Shown here in pieces: positions 50,154 through 59,772 of a stretch of 64,000 nt of DNA. The stretch comes from Pedobacter sp. KBW06 (GTDB taxonomy: Bacteria > Bacteroidota > Bacteroidia > Sphingobacteriales > Sphingobacteriaceae), in the NCBI RefSeq assembly GCF_003852525.1, contig NZ_QAJL01000001.1, positions 1,451,133 to 1,515,132 on the forward strand, read 5' to 3'. Position numbers and translations under genes: made by a program. How positions within the stretch are numbered: position 1 is the first letter of the stretch; every line of letters starts with the position of its first letter. Below the pieces are notes generated by a model. That model searched no databases and was not told the origin of the DNA. It was given only the letters and a program-made list of their open reading frames with translations.

Positions 50154-50768
50154 TTAATCCTCCAATAGTTTATCTGCAGCTAAAAAATCAATTTTTGCAT
50201 TCAAGGCGCATTCCCTGTCCAGCCCTTCCTTACCAATAAACAACAGCTCCTCCCCTTTTAAACCATGTTTCTCCAGGATCAATTCCAATCCGGCAGCAAA
50301 TGGTTTTTCGGCGATTTCTGCGGCAAAATAGACCACCAGGTTCTGCTCCAGACCATTCCATTCAATCTGTCTGATTTTATTCAACTGCATCGCCGGATCG
50401 CCGGATACAAATAAAAATACCTGCTTTCCTTTAGCTACAATTTCCTGTAAAGAATTCAGCATTTTATTAAAGATCAACAGTTTTAAAGGAAGCCTTGCAT
50501 TTTGAAGCAGCAGATCAAAGTTAACCTGGTATTTCAATGGAATATTAAATTTAGCAGCAGTTTCAGTAAAGATCTCTTCGGGTCCGTCTGCAAGGTATTT
50601 CTCCTGCATAAACTGAAGGATTTCTGTGGCATTCAACTGCTCCCCATATTCAATAAACTGTGCAAACAGGTAATATACCTGGAGTAAGTAATCTTTTTCG
50701 GGATAAAGAACATCGTCAAGTTCAAAAACAAAAGCTTGTTTTTCTTCTAAGAGTTTTTCAGATACCAT
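50154..50768 (-). CDS. HAD-superfamily protein with degenerate active site
   Basis: HAD-fold protein of 204 residues. Motif I should read DxDx(T/V) but here is ELDDV, with Glu16 in place of the nucleophilic Asp (AFVFELDDVLYPEKDYLLQV). Motif II serine is present (LFVSGDP). Motif IV, normally GDxxxD, is GKEGLDREC, with Lys for Asp. So it is probably a non-catalytic or altered HAD protein. Last gene of a leftward trio after a LolD-type ATPase and a pre-ATP-grasp-like protein. Confidence 0.8.
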   Translation of the reverse strand: MVSEKLLEEKQAFVFELDDVLYPEKDYLLQVYYLFAQFIEYGEQLNATEILQFMQEKYLADGPEEIFTETAAKFNIPLKYQVNFDLLLQNARLPLKLLIFNKMLNSLQEIVAKGKQVFLFVSGDPAMQLNKIRQIEWNGLEQNLVVYFAAEIAEKPFAAGLELILEKHGLKGEELLFIGKEGLDRECALNAKIDFLAADKLLED

Positions 50769-50790
50769 GAATATATAGAATGATGGGGTA

Positions 50791-51285
50791 TTAATTGATT
50801 GTAAATAAAATAGGCTCCAGTCCTTCGGTACCGGCGATGATGTAGAAAGCGCCGTTTAAGCCTGCTTCTTTTTCAGGCTTTAGCTGCTCATCAGAAGGGC
50901 TTGAAGAGAACAAGAGGGTCCCATCCCGATAAATAGCCCAATTACCCGATTGCTTTTCTGTGCTCAGGTATTGATCCAGTTTACTGATTTCCGGGAGCAA
51001 TACAGAGATTCCAAATTCTTCGAACAGGACGATAGACCTGGAAACCGCTTCTATTTCAAAAGGATGGAGTGGCAGAATCATTTCCACTCCTTCGTCCAGA
51101 CAGTTATTTAATAAATTATGCGCTGTAGTATCGTCATTCCGCGTTCCTAAAGAATGCATCTGATAGGCTGCAGAGCTGAATGAAGGCATATCGCCATAGT
51201 CTGCCAGTAATATATGGTCATCGGAAAATGCTTTCAGCAGTTTTAGTGTTGCTGCAGATTTACCTCCTGTAATTAATATCTTCAA
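50791..51285 (-). CDS. Pre-ATP-grasp-like protein, 164 aa
   Basis: The N-terminal MKILITGGKSAATLKLLKAF and the layout resemble the Rossmann-type preface of ATP-grasp enzymes (such as PylC), but the ATP-grasp domain that should follow is absent. The start codon is TTG at 51285; no ATG exists upstream before the LolD stop, 4 bp away. It sits between an ABC ATPase and a degenerate HAD protein in one leftward unit. Family call moderate, function unknown. Confidence 0.6.
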   Translation of the reverse strand: MKILITGGKSAATLKLLKAFSDDHILLADYGDMPSFSSAAYQMHSLGTRNDDTTAHNLLNNCLDEGVEMILPLHPFEIEAVSRSIVLFEEFGISVLLPEISKLDQYLSTEKQSGNWAIYRDGTLLFSSSPSDEQLKPEKEAGLNGAFYIIAGTEGLEPILFTIN

Positions 51286-51289
51286 AATG

Positions 51290-51940
51290 TTATATGATTA
51301 ATCCGTCTTTCATGGTGACTACCCTGTCACTGATTTTTGCCAGCCCTTCATTGTGTGTCACAATGACGAAGGTCTGTTTAAAATTGTCCCTGAGGGTGAT
51401 AAAGAATTCATGCAAAGCATTGGCATTGGCAGAGTCCAGATTTCCTGAAGGCTCATCGGCCAATATAATTGAGGGCCTGTTCACCAATGCCCTAGCTACG
51501 GCAATCCGTTGTTGTTCTCCTCCGGAAAGCTCGTTGGGTTTATGGCTTGCCCGGTCTTTGAGGCCTAAAAGGTCTAACAGCTCCATGGCACGTTGTTCGG
51601 CTTCCTTTTTACCTGTTTTAGCAATAAAAGCAGGAATACAGATGTTCTCCATTGCGCTGAATTCGGGCAGCAGGTGATGGAATTGAAAAACAAAGCCTAT
51701 ATTTTTGTTACGAAAGAGACTTAACAGCTCACCGGAAAGCAGATTCACTTTGGCGCCGTTCAGTTCGACCGTGCCCTGATCAGGCTTATCTAAAGTCCCC
51801 AATATATGCAACAATGTGCTTTTCCCTGCTCCGGAAGCACCGATGATACTTACAATTTCTCCTTTTGCCACTTCAAAATCCACCCCTTTCAGGATGGGTA
51901 AATTTCCATAAGCTTTCTTTATACCTGTAGCTTTTAGCAT
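51290..51940 (-). CDS. lolD: ABC transporter ATP-binding protein (LolD-like)
   Basis: ATPase of 216 residues. Walker [11 protein letters not shown]-loop [11 protein letters not shown], signature [15 protein letters not shown], Walker [13 protein letters not shown], and the switch His in VTHNEG are all intact. It matches LolD, which powers extraction of lipoproteins from the inner membrane, or the related MacB-type ATPases. No permease (LolC/E) is adjacent, so the partner is elsewhere. First of a tight leftward trio. Confidence 0.88.
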   Translation of the reverse strand: MLKATGIKKAYGNLPILKGVDFEVAKGEIVSIIGASGAGKSTLLHILGTLDKPDQGTVELNGAKVNLLSGELLSLFRNKNIGFVFQFHHLLPEFSAMENICIPAFIAKTGKKEAEQRAMELLDLLGLKDRASHKPNELSGGEQQRIAVARALVNRPSIILADEPSGNLDSANANALHEFFITLRDNFKQTFVIVTHNEGLAKISDRVVTMKDGLII

Positions 51941-52005
51941 AAATGCAAACTTACTGTTTTTAAAACCAATCTGAAATTGTAGATTTGGACAAATTTTTTC
52001 AGCAA

Positions 52006-53196
52006 ATGAATATCCACGAATATCAAGGTAAAGAAATACTTAAAAGTTTTGGTGTAGCCGTACAAGAAGGCATTGTTGCCGACACGGTTGAGCAGGCTGT
52101 AGAAGCTGCTAAAAAAATGAAAACTGACTTCAATTCTGATTGGGTTGTGATTAAAGCACAAATCCATGCAGGCGGAAGAGGTAAAGGCGGAGGTGTAAAA
52201 CTGGCCAAAAACCTTGACGAGGTTAAAGAGAGAGCTGCTGCAATCCTGGGCATGCAATTGGTAACCCCACAAACTGGCCCTGAAGGTAAGAAAGTAAACA
52301 AAATTTTAGTTGCACAGGATGTATATTATCCCGGAGCTTCAGAAACTAAAGAGTTCTATGTAGGCGTATTGCTAAACCGTGCAACGGGCAAGAACATCAT
52401 TATGTATTCTACCGAAGGTGGAATGGATATTGAAGAAGTAGCAGAAAAAACACCTCATCTAATATTCAAAGAAGAGATTGACCCTAAAGTTGGTCTTCAA
52501 GGATTCCAGGCCCGTAAGGTTGCCTTCAATCTTGGATTGAGCGGAGCTGCTTTTAAAGAGATGGTGAAATTTGTTACTGCGCTTTACAAAGCCTATGACA
52601 GCATTGACTCTGCTATGTTTGAGATCAACCCGGTATTAAAAACTTCTGATGACAAAATCATCGCAGTAGATGCTAAAGTTGATTTAGATGAAAACGCTTT
52701 GTTCCGTCATCCTGATTATGCAGCAATGCGTGATAAACTGGAAGAAGATCCAACAGATGTTGAAGCCAGCGAATCAAACTTAAACTATGTAAAATTAGAT
52801 GGTAATGTTGGCTGTATGGTTAACGGTGCTGGTTTAGCTATGGCGACCATGGACATCATCAAAATTGCTGGTGGTGAGCCTGCCAACTTCCTTGACGTTG
52901 GTGGAACTGCAAATGCACAAACTGTAAAAGCAGGTTTTAACATCATCCTTAAGGATCCTAATGTTAAAGCAATCCTAATCAATATCTTTGGTGGTATCGT
53001 TCGTTGTGACCGTGTAGCTCAAGGTGTAATTGATGCTTACAAAGAAATCGGAGATATTCCTGTTCCAATCATCTGTCGTTTACAAGGTACCAATGCCGCA
53101 GAAGCGAAACAGTTAATTGATGAGTCAGGATTAAAAGTATATTCAGCAATCGCATTGAAAGATGCAGCTGCTTTAGTTACTAAAGTACTTTCATAG
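52006..53196 (+). CDS. sucC: Succinyl-CoA ligase, beta subunit
   Basis: TCA-cycle enzyme subunit of 396 residues from ATG 52006 ([17 protein letters not shown], the standard start). The N-terminal ATP-grasp domain has [20 protein letters not shown], and the C-terminal CoA-ligase part has [20 protein letters not shown] with [18 protein letters not shown] -7 motif TAGATTTG (51980-51987) lies 18 bases before the ATG. sucD is not adjacent, as often in Bacteroidota. Terminator follows. Confidence 0.96.
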   Translation: MNIHEYQGKEILKSFGVAVQEGIVADTVEQAVEAAKKMKTDFNSDWVVIKAQIHAGGRGKGGGVKLAKNLDEVKERAAAILGMQLVTPQTGPEGKKVNKILVAQDVYYPGASETKEFYVGVLLNRATGKNIIMYSTEGGMDIEEVAEKTPHLIFKEEIDPKVGLQGFQARKVAFNLGLSGAAFKEMVKFVTALYKAYDSIDSAMFEINPVLKTSDDKIIAVDAKVDLDENALFRHPDYAAMRDKLEEDPTDVEASESNLNYVKLDGNVGCMVNGAGLAMATMDIIKIAGGEPANFLDVGGTANAQTVKAGFNIILKDPNVKAILINIFGGIVRCDRVAQGVIDAYKEIGDIPVPIICRLQGTNAAEAKQLIDESGLKVYSAIALKDAAALVTKVLS

Positions 53197-53217
53197 TATC
53201 AGGTAATTACCTATCAT

Positions 53218-53256
53218 AAAAAAAGGTCAATTGTTCATTCAATTGACCTTTTTTTA
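53218..53256 (+). terminator. sucC terminator
   Basis: AAAAAAAGGTCAATTG pairs perfectly with CAATTGACCTTTTTTT across TTCATT. Confidence 0.92.
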
Positions 53257-53360
53257 TGACCTATATTTTCGATACTTCTGGTTTCCATTGTTTTCATCAA
53301 CAAACAGCGCAGGTGCGGATCAATTCCCAACCCGGCCAAAATGCCATGATGATTTTATTC

Positions 53361-53460
53361 ATTTCCCCATTGCCAGCATGATTTCCTATTGTCAGCATGA
53401 TTCCCCCATTGCCAACAACATTTTATTATTCCCGTCAACATTTTTCCTATTCCCGGCAGG
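53361..53460. repeat. Degenerate 20-bp tandem repeat (about five units)
   Basis: Units start at 53361, 53381, 53400, 53420 and 53440, each of the form ATTTCCCCATTGCCAGCATG with drift (for example ATTCCCCCATTGCCAACAAC). They lie in a gene-free region and are probably decaying tandem repeats. Confidence 0.6.
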
Positions 53461-53539
53461 TTACAAAAATAAGAAGCCTCCAGTCATCCAACGGGAGGCT
53501 TCTTTAACCAAATATAAATTAAACGAGCTGACACAAATA

Positions 53540-53800
53540 TATAACTTAAAGACAAAAAACACAATTTATTTCAACAAAAAATCATAAAATCACCAAAAAG
53601 ACCAAAATAAAAGACAACAAAACAAATTAAAACACACAAAAATCAACAAAACACACAAAAATAATCCAAACAATCACCATAAAAATTCAAATTTTAGCTA
53701 AAAACAAAAATAAAATGACTAAAAACACAAAAACACTAACAATAAAATCAAATTAAGAATAAAAAATGCTCATAAAATCAAAAAACACCAAAAACAAACC
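53540..53800. other. G-depleted, A/C-rich tract
   Basis: Over about 240 bases the plus strand has only about seven G, with many AAAAC and CAAAA runs. On the leftward strand it is the U-rich region just after the histidine-kinase stop. Extreme strand asymmetry without coding content. Confidence 0.7.
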
Positions 53801-53801
53801 A

Positions 53802-55196
53802 CTAAACAGCTCCTAATTTAAAGGAAACATAAAAAACAGTGCCTTTATCTTCCTTACTCTCAAACCAGATTTTACCTTGCTGCTGTTCCGTGAACTCTTT
53901 ACATAACAACAGTCCCAATCCGATTCCTTTTTCATTGTTGGTGCCATAGGTGGCGGAAGCATTAAGATGAAACAGGTTTTCCTGCTTATCATCGGAAATC
54001 CCGATTCCATTGTCGGAAATAATAATCATACCCTCATTATCGCGATACCTGGTAGATACAATAATCTCTCCTCCAGCCGGCGTAAACTTCAGCGCATTGG
54101 ACACCAGATTCCTGATCACCAGATGCAGCATATCATGATCCGCCATTAAGTTCAATTGTCCGGCCGTTAAAACATTCAGGCGAATCCCTTTCTTATCAGC
54201 TATTGACTTTTCAATTTTCAGCCAGTTCTTCAGCGCCTCGTTCACATCCAGAGACTTCAACTGAACATTGGTTCCCATCAGCTGAGTTCTTGACCAGGAA
54301 AGCAGGTTCATGAGCATCTCAGAAGTATCTCTGGTGATTTCCAGCAATTGCTCTTCTATAAAAGACTTTTCCCCTTCCTCCAGTCCTACTGCATTCAGCA
54401 ACTCCAGATATCCCTGTATAGAGCTCAATGGCATCCTTACATCATGCGCCACAATGGAAAGCAACCTGTCCTTTTCCCGGTTCAGGTATTCCAGCTCCTG
54501 CTTTTGAAAAAGAATCTCTTCATTCTGCACTTCGATCGCCCTGTTCCGCTCCTCAACAGAAGACCTTTCATGGTCATAATTCTTTCGCATATAGCTGATA
54601 GAAAAGAAAATCAGGGTAGTGGCGACGATGTAAGTCACCCCAAAATCGATCGTTCTCACCGCATTATTGAGGTATAAGTTTGGTGCTAAATGCGGCCAGT
54701 AAAGTTCTACAACCAACACCGCAAGCACTACGAGCAGGTTGAGCGGCACCCAAAACACATACTGCTGCTTGGGAATAATGGTAATGATGATAAAAAAAGA
54801 AAGCGCAAAGAGCAAAATATTCGGGCCAAGAATCCCTGAATTATAGAAATAACAGAAAATAAAAGCAATGTTACAAGCCAGGCAAAAAAACATAATGCAC
54901 AAGGAAGACTTCCGCTTCACCCTCGACCCATAGTATAAGGCCAGGATAAACAACATACATACACAACAAAGCCATGCCAGTGCTTTCAGGTTCACGACAT
55001 AGTTATAGGGAGCTTCCACTGCCATAGCAAAGAAAGCAAAGATGCACATGGTATTAAAAATACGTTCTTCTAGAGAAAAGTTATAGACATCACCAATGGC
55101 ATTTTGCCAGAAGGAAAGTTTAAGATTTGGTTGCACGTTAATATGATTGAGAATGAAACGCAAACTTAATATATTAAGAAACATAAAAAAAATCAT
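53802..55196 (-). CDS. Sensor histidine kinase, membrane-bound
   Basis: Kinase of 464 residues from ATG 55194-55196 (a TTG seven codons upstream is less likely). The N-terminal 200 residues carry about six membrane segments, followed by a coiled-coil linker ([20 protein letters not shown]). The H-box is [18 protein letters not shown] with His251. The ATPase domain has N-box [20 protein letters not shown]1 ISDNGIGIS and G2 [13 protein letters not shown]. No response regulator is adjacent, so it is an orphan kinase. Signal unknown. Confidence 0.93.
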   Translation of the reverse strand: MIFFMFLNILSLRFILNHINVQPNLKLSFWQNAIGDVYNFSLEERIFNTMCIFAFFAMAVEAPYNYVVNLKALAWLCCVCMLFILALYYGSRVKRKSSLCIMFFCLACNIAFIFCYFYNSGILGPNILLFALSFFIIITIIPKQQYVFWVPLNLLVVLAVLVVELYWPHLAPNLYLNNAVRTIDFGVTYIVATTLIFFSISYMRKNYDHERSSVEERNRAIEVQNEEILFQKQELEYLNREKDRLLSIVAHDVRMPLSSIQGYLELLNAVGLEEGEKSFIEEQLLEITRDTSEMLMNLLSWSRTQLMGTNVQLKSLDVNEALKNWLKIEKSIADKKGIRLNVLTAGQLNLMADHDMLHLVIRNLVSNALKFTPAGGEIIVSTRYRDNEGMIIISDNGIGISDDKQENLFHLNASATYGTNNEKGIGLGLLLCKEFTEQQQGKIWFESKEDKGTVFYVSFKLGAV

Positions 55197-55249
55197 TATA
55201 CAATTGAATATAAGCAACCTATTCCCTCTTATTTATTGAATGAAATCCT

Positions 55250-55257
55250 TATTTTTG
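55250..55257 (+). promoter_or_regulatory. asnS promoter (-7 motif TATTTTTG)
   Basis: TATTTTTG matches TAnnTTTG, 20 bases before the asnS ATG. A TTG at the right -33 distance is not seen, so support is moderate. Confidence 0.4.
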
Positions 55258-55277
55258 ACGCTCTCCACAATAAAATC

Positions 55278-56726
55278 ATGATAAAACGAGAAAAAGTAAA
55301 AAGCCTGTTAGAGACAGAGCAGTTCGACAGAGAAGTGACCGTTATGGGTTGGGTTCGTACCTTCCGTAACAATCAGTTTATAGCTATAAATGATGGTTCC
55401 TGCATGGGAAATATCCAGATCGTTGTCGACTTCAATAATACCCCTGAAGATTTATTAAAACGCATTACTACCGGAGCTGCAATATCCGTTACAGGAATTA
55501 TTGTGGAATCCGTTGGTAAAGGCCAGAGAGTTGATATAAAAGCAAATTCCATTGAAATATTAGGCGATAGTGATCCGGAAAAATTCCCGTTACAGCCTAA
55601 GAAACACAGTTTAGAATTCCTGAGAGAAATTGCGCATCTGCGCTTCCGTACCAATACTTTCAACGCCGTTTTCAAATTGCGTCATGCCCTGGCTTTTGCC
55701 ATTCATCAGTTTTATAACGACAGAGGCTTTGTGTATATGCATACCCCTGTAATTACAGCTTCCGATGCTGAAGGTGCCGGTGAAATGTTCAAAGTAACCA
55801 CTCTGGACTTTGACAATACCCCACGTACCGAAGACGGTAAAGTAGATTTCTCACAAGATTTCTTTGCCCGTGCCACCAACCTTACCGTATCGGGACAACT
55901 GGAAGGTGAGCTTGCAGCAATGGCATTTGGACAGATTTATACATTCGGTCCTACCTTCAGAGCTGAAAATTCAAATACAACCCGTCACCTTGCAGAATTC
56001 TGGATGATTGAACCTGAGGTTGCTTTCGCAGACCTTGAAGACAACATGCAGCTGGCAGAAGACATGATGAAGTATGTCATCGACTATGCCTTGAAAAACT
56101 GCCCTGAAGAAATAGAGTTCCTGAACAACCGTTTACTGGAGGAGGAAAAAACCAAACCACAGAATGAACGCAGTGAGCTTTCTTTAATAGAGAAGCTTAA
56201 CTTCTGTCTGAACAATGACTTTGAGCGCCTGACTTATACAGAAGCCATCGCCATCCTGAGGTCTTCCAAACCAAATCAAAAGAAACAATTCAAATACCTT
56301 ATTGATGAATGGGGAGCAGACCTTCAGTCGGAACACGAACGCTATCTGGTAGAAAAACATTTCAAAAAACCGGTGATCTTAACAGACTACCCGGCAGATA
56401 TCAAATCATTCTACATGCGTCAGAATGAGCCTGATGCTCAGGGCAGAAAAACAGTTGCCGCCATGGACATCCTTTTCCCTGGAATCGGAGAAATGGTAGG
56501 TGGTTCTGCAAGAGAAGAACGTATGGATAAACTCGTTCAAAGAATGGAAGAGCTGAACATCCCACAGGAAGAATTGTGGTGGTATTTAGACACCAGACGT
56601 TTTGGAACAGCTCCACATGCAGGATTCGGATTAGGTTTCGAAAGACTGGTACTTTTTGTGAGCGGAATGACGAATATCAGAGACGTGATTGCTTTTCCAC
56701 GTTTCCCGAGAAACGCTGAGTTTTAA
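55278..56726 (+). CDS. asnS: Asparaginyl-tRNA synthetase
   Basis: Class II aminoacyl-tRNA synthetase of 482 residues that charges tRNA-Asn. Start at ATG 55278; a TTG start at 55236 would add 14 residues across the likely promoter. The OB-fold anticodon domain is near the N-terminus ([20 protein letters not shown]), motif 2 is [20 protein letters not shown], and motif 3 is [15 protein letters not shown]. It is a free-standing gene with a terminator. Length normal. Confidence 0.96.
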   Translation: MIKREKVKSLLETEQFDREVTVMGWVRTFRNNQFIAINDGSCMGNIQIVVDFNNTPEDLLKRITTGAAISVTGIIVESVGKGQRVDIKANSIEILGDSDPEKFPLQPKKHSLEFLREIAHLRFRTNTFNAVFKLRHALAFAIHQFYNDRGFVYMHTPVITASDAEGAGEMFKVTTLDFDNTPRTEDGKVDFSQDFFARATNLTVSGQLEGELAAMAFGQIYTFGPTFRAENSNTTRHLAEFWMIEPEVAFADLEDNMQLAEDMMKYVIDYALKNCPEEIEFLNNRLLEEEKTKPQNERSELSLIEKLNFCLNNDFERLTYTEAIAILRSSKPNQKKQFKYLIDEWGADLQSEHERYLVEKHFKKPVILTDYPADIKSFYMRQNEPDAQGRKTVAAMDILFPGIGEMVGGSAREERMDKLVQRMEELNIPQEELWWYLDTRRFGTAPHAGFGLGFERLVLFVSGMTNIRDVIAFPRFPRNAEF

Positions 56727-56737
56727 TCTTTATAAAA

Positions 56738-56777
56738 CAAAAAAGCTGGTTTCATTTGAATGGAACCGGCTTTTTTG
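56738..56777 (+). terminator. asnS terminator
   Basis: AAAAAAGCTGGTTTCA pairs with TGGAACCGGCTTTTTT (one U-G and one G-U wobble) across TTTGAA. Confidence 0.9.
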
Positions 56778-56803
56778 TTTTTTGGTTGGGGAAATTAAGT
56801 GTT

Positions 56804-56890
56804 ACAAAAATATCCCATCTCCTTTTCATCCCCGAATCTTTGCTGAAGGGCAAATATTCGAATGTCTTCAAAGCAGAGGGACATTTTTGT
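56804..56890 (+). repeat. Dispersed palindromic repeat, copy C
   Basis: Core CTTTGCTGAAGGGCAAA at 56838-56854 sits inside an outer imperfect inverted repeat (ACAAAAATATCCC against GGGACATTTTTGT). It resembles copy B inverted. Confidence 0.75.
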
Positions 56891-56918
56891 TTAAAAAATT
56901 TTGCTCCTTCGCATGATG

Positions 56919-57165
56919 CAATTGAACGTCCCACCTGAACTTAATTAAACATCTTATATTTCTATTTCAATAATTCAATCGAATATTCTATTCTACATAC
57001 CGTTCAATTGAACTGCCTACTCTGATATAGCTCAATTAAACATCCCAACCTCTATATCGCCTAACTGAACTCCCTACTTAGTCATACAATTAACCATCCA
57101 ATAACTCAATCAAACATTCTATTCTTCATACCGCCCAATAGAACTTACCTTCCACACCATCTAAT
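56919..57165. repeat. Degenerate repeats with CAATTnAAC motif
   Basis: About eight or nine irregular units of 25-32 bp begin CAATTGAAC, CAATTAAAC, CAATCGAAT or similar. Two 38-base blocks (starting 56976 and 57107) match at about 32 positions. Spacing is irregular and nothing is conserved like a CRISPR array. Confidence 0.55.
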
Positions 57166-57250
57166 CCCCTCCCTAAATAACACTATTAAAATAATACCCG
57201 GGTCGAGGTTTAGCTTGTGGAGCGAACCTTAATTCTATGCAGGATTTCTC

Positions 57251-57340
57251 CAATAAATGTGGAGTTCAGAAAAGGCATAGAAAGATTTGCGCCCTTCAGC
57301 GCAAAAGATTTCAGCCTTTGAGGAATCTCTACATTTATTG
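57251..57340 (-). repeat. Dispersed palindromic repeat, copy D
   Basis: Core TTGCGCCCTTCAGCGCAA (57287-57304) is flanked by an outer inverted repeat CAATAAATGTGGAG against CTCTACATTTATTG. Inverted, it matches copy A over about 56 bases including AAAGGCTGAAA and TTCTATGCCTTTTCTGA. Confidence 0.8.
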
Positions 57341-57376
57341 AGCGCAGAAAGCCTGAGATACTAAGCATGAGCGGAA

Positions 57377-59035
57377 CTACCCTCCAGGCGTCAAATTGTC
57401 ATTAAAAGAATTTGCATGCGCATAATCTACAATAGAAACCTTGTAATCCGTAGGTGTAAAACTAGCAGAAGTACTCAATGCCATTCCCAGCTCAAACCTC
57501 AAAGGGTAAGGTGTTCTCAATAAGCTACCTTCCGGAATATAAGGGAAACTCTCCATGTACGACTGCATCACATTGGGAGCAATCCTTCTGTTGATATAAG
57601 CTCTTGTCAACTGATATGTGTGGTGTAATCCCGCGGCGCCGAGCAGCTCAACGGCACTTTCTACCGTCAGCTTATGAAAGTTAAACACCCGGACTCTTTT
57701 ATCTTCTACAACGAGTCCTTTCATCAGGCTGGCATCTTGCGTAGCCACTCCTGTCGGACAAGTATTGCTGTTACATTCCAAAGCCTGTATGCAACCCAGT
57801 GCAAACATCATTCCTCTAGCAGAGTTACACAGATCTGCCCCTAAAGCAATGTTTTTTACCAGGTCAAATCCCGAAGAGATTTTTCCGGAAGCGATGATCT
57901 TGATGTGTTGTTTCAGGTTAAAACCACTCAGTACATCATATACAAAAGCCACCCCTTCTCTCAAGGGCATACCTACCGCATTAGAAAATTCCTGAGGTGA
58001 TGCACCCGTACCACCTTCACCTCCATCAACTGTGATAAAGTCGACATAACTTCCTGTTTCTGACATTGCTTTACAAATGGCAAAAAATTCGCTTCTGCGA
58101 CCAATACACAATTTTATTCCGATGGGTTTACCGCCCGACAACTCCCTTAATTTTTGCACAAAAGCCACCAGCTCCAAGGGTGTTTTAAAAGCGGCATGTG
58201 CAGGTGGGGAGATCACATCAAAGCCTTCTTTCACCAGCCTGATCCTTGCAATTTCGGGAGTTACTTTTTTGGCTGGCAAAATCCCTCCATGTCCTGGCTT
58301 CGCACCCTGGGAAAGTTTAATCTCAATCATCTTCACCTGTTCAGACTGTGATCGTTCTGCGAAGGCATCATAATTAAAACTACCATCGTGATGGCGACAA
58401 CCGAAATAACCTGTTCCGATTTGCCAAATGAGATCTCCTCCAGGATTGGCATGGTAATCACTGATTCCGCCTTCTCCTGTATTATGGGCAAAGTTCCCTA
58501 GTTTGGCTCCTCCGTTTAAGGCAAGAATCGCATTCTGACTCAATGAACCGAAACTCATGGCCGATATATTGTAGATACTTGCAGAGTATGGCTTTTTACA
58601 ACCAGGACCGCCGACAAGCACTCTTGGATCTTCATCCAGTTCCGTATGACTGATCGCGGCAATGCTGTGACTCAGCCATTCATATCCGTTTTCATAAACA
58701 TCCAGCTGTGTACCAAATGGAATCGTATCGTTCTCTTTTTTTGCTCTTTGATAAATCAGCGAGCGGTTCAACCTGCTGAATGGTTTCCCATTCGTATCAC
58801 TTTCCACAAAATACTGATAGACTTTTGGACGCAGGTCTTCCATAAAATACCTTAAGCGGCCAACCACGGGATAATTCCTGACGATACTGTGTTTGGGCTG
58901 GTAAAGGTCGTAAACCCCTAATATGATAATTGGTCCGATAAAGATAAAAGCCCAGTAGAATGGTGGCCAGGCCAGGCTGATCATGACCGTTGCGGTCACC
59001 AGAAATGCAGCAATTGCGATAAAAGCTTTTCTCAT
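57377..59035 (-). CDS. GltB-like FMN-binding glutamate-synthase-domain protein
   Basis: Protein of 552 residues with two N-terminal membrane segments (residues 5-45, FIAIAAFLVTATVMISLAWP) and then the glutamate synthase central/FMN domain (SAMSFGSLSQNAILALNGGA, GEGGISDYHANPGGDLIWQI, QGAKPGHGGILPAKKV, VDGGEGGTGASP, CNSNTCPTGVATQ). It lacks the amidotransferase domain, so it is not classical GltB; similar membrane-tethered FMN proteins occur in many Bacteroidota, and the electron acceptor is unknown. It is monocistronic. Confidence 0.9.
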   Translation of the reverse strand: MRKAFIAIAAFLVTATVMISLAWPPFYWAFIFIGPIIILGVYDLYQPKHSIVRNYPVVGRLRYFMEDLRPKVYQYFVESDTNGKPFSRLNRSLIYQRAKKENDTIPFGTQLDVYENGYEWLSHSIAAISHTELDEDPRVLVGGPGCKKPYSASIYNISAMSFGSLSQNAILALNGGAKLGNFAHNTGEGGISDYHANPGGDLIWQIGTGYFGCRHHDGSFNYDAFAERSQSEQVKMIEIKLSQGAKPGHGGILPAKKVTPEIARIRLVKEGFDVISPPAHAAFKTPLELVAFVQKLRELSGGKPIGIKLCIGRRSEFFAICKAMSETGSYVDFITVDGGEGGTGASPQEFSNAVGMPLREGVAFVYDVLSGFNLKQHIKIIASGKISSGFDLVKNIALGADLCNSARGMMFALGCIQALECNSNTCPTGVATQDASLMKGLVVEDKRVRVFNFHKLTVESAVELLGAAGLHHTYQLTRAYINRRIAPNVMQSYMESFPYIPEGSLLRTPYPLRFELGMALSTSASFTPTDYKVSIVDYAHANSFNDNLTPGG

Positions 59036-59112
59036 ATGGTTTAATTTAATAAAAACATACTAATAGAACAATAATAAGCATAATAAGGTATAAAGATTTT
59101 GTAATTTTACAT

Positions 59113-59733
59113 ATGCTTATCAAAATCTATCCTGAAAATCCGAATCCTAAAGCAATAGAACAAGCGGTGGAAGTCTTAAAAAAAGGAGGCATCATCATTT
59201 ATCCTACCGATACCGTTTACGGGTTGGGTTGCGATATTACCAACCAGAAAGCCATAGAAAAGATTTGCCGGCTGAGGGGAATCAAACCAGAAAAGGCCAA
59301 CTTCTCCTTCATCTGTTCTGACCTCAGACACATTTCAGACTATATTAAACCCATTGATACCACTACATTCAGGGTATTGAAAAAAGCATTACCTGGTCCG
59401 TTCACCTTTATATTCAATGCGAACAACAATGTACCAAAACTGTTGAGCTCCAATAAAAAAACAGTAGGTATCCGTGTTCCTGACAATGCCATTGCCCGTG
59501 AAATTGTCATGTTGCTTGGCAATCCGATCCTATCGACTTCCATAAAAGATGACGATGAGTTGATTGAATATTCTACAGATCCGGAATTGATCCACGAGAA
59601 GTACGAAGATAAAGTAGACCTGGTAATTGACGGCGGATACGGTGACAATGAGCCTTCTACCGTTGTAGATTGTACTTCCGGAGAATTCGAAATCATTCGT
59701 GAGGGTAAGGGCGATCTGGAAAGTTTCCTTTAA
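59113..59733 (+). CDS. tsaC: Threonylcarbamoyl-AMP synthase
   Basis: Sua5/YrdC/YwlC-family enzyme of 206 residues that makes threonylcarbamoyl-AMP from threonine, bicarbonate and ATP for t6A37 in ANN-decoding tRNAs. Family motifs are [47 protein letters not shown], and STSIKDDDE, with [20 protein letters not shown] at the end. Length is that of the short TsaC type. It is 39 bp before nhaA in the same direction and may be co-transcribed. Confidence 0.93.
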   Translation: MLIKIYPENPNPKAIEQAVEVLKKGGIIIYPTDTVYGLGCDITNQKAIEKICRLRGIKPEKANFSFICSDLRHISDYIKPIDTTTFRVLKKALPGPFTFIFNANNNVPKLLSSNKKTVGIRVPDNAIAREIVMLLGNPILSTSIKDDDELIEYSTDPELIHEKYEDKVDLVIDGGYGDNEPSTVVDCTSGEFEIIREGKGDLESFL

Positions 59734-59772
59734 TTTGTTGCCTAACTCCCCCTTGAATGGTATCTTTAACAC

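Larger units (their letters stand above)
53197..53801. other. Gene-free region: tandem repeats and a G-depleted tract
   Basis: After the sucC terminator, 53361-53460 contains about five degenerate copies of a 20 bp unit. From about 53540 to 53800 the plus strand has almost no G (roughly seven or eight in 240 bases) and is A/C-rich. I see no gene. Confidence 0.7.
56727..57376. other. Gene-free region: terminator, two palindromic repeats, degenerate tandem repeats
   Basis: These 650 bp hold the asnS terminator, repeat copy C (56804-56890), a block of decayed repeats (56919-57165), then repeat copy D (57251-57340). No gene is seen. Confidence 0.7.

Noticed and set aside
53231..53587. Open frame in the sucC downstream region
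   Set aside because: It runs through the sucC terminator and the decayed repeats; composition is non-coding.
56919..57165. Possible CRISPR array from repeated CAATTnAAC units
   Set aside because: Units are irregular in length (about 20-32 bp), vary in sequence, have no uniform spacers, and no cas genes are present.
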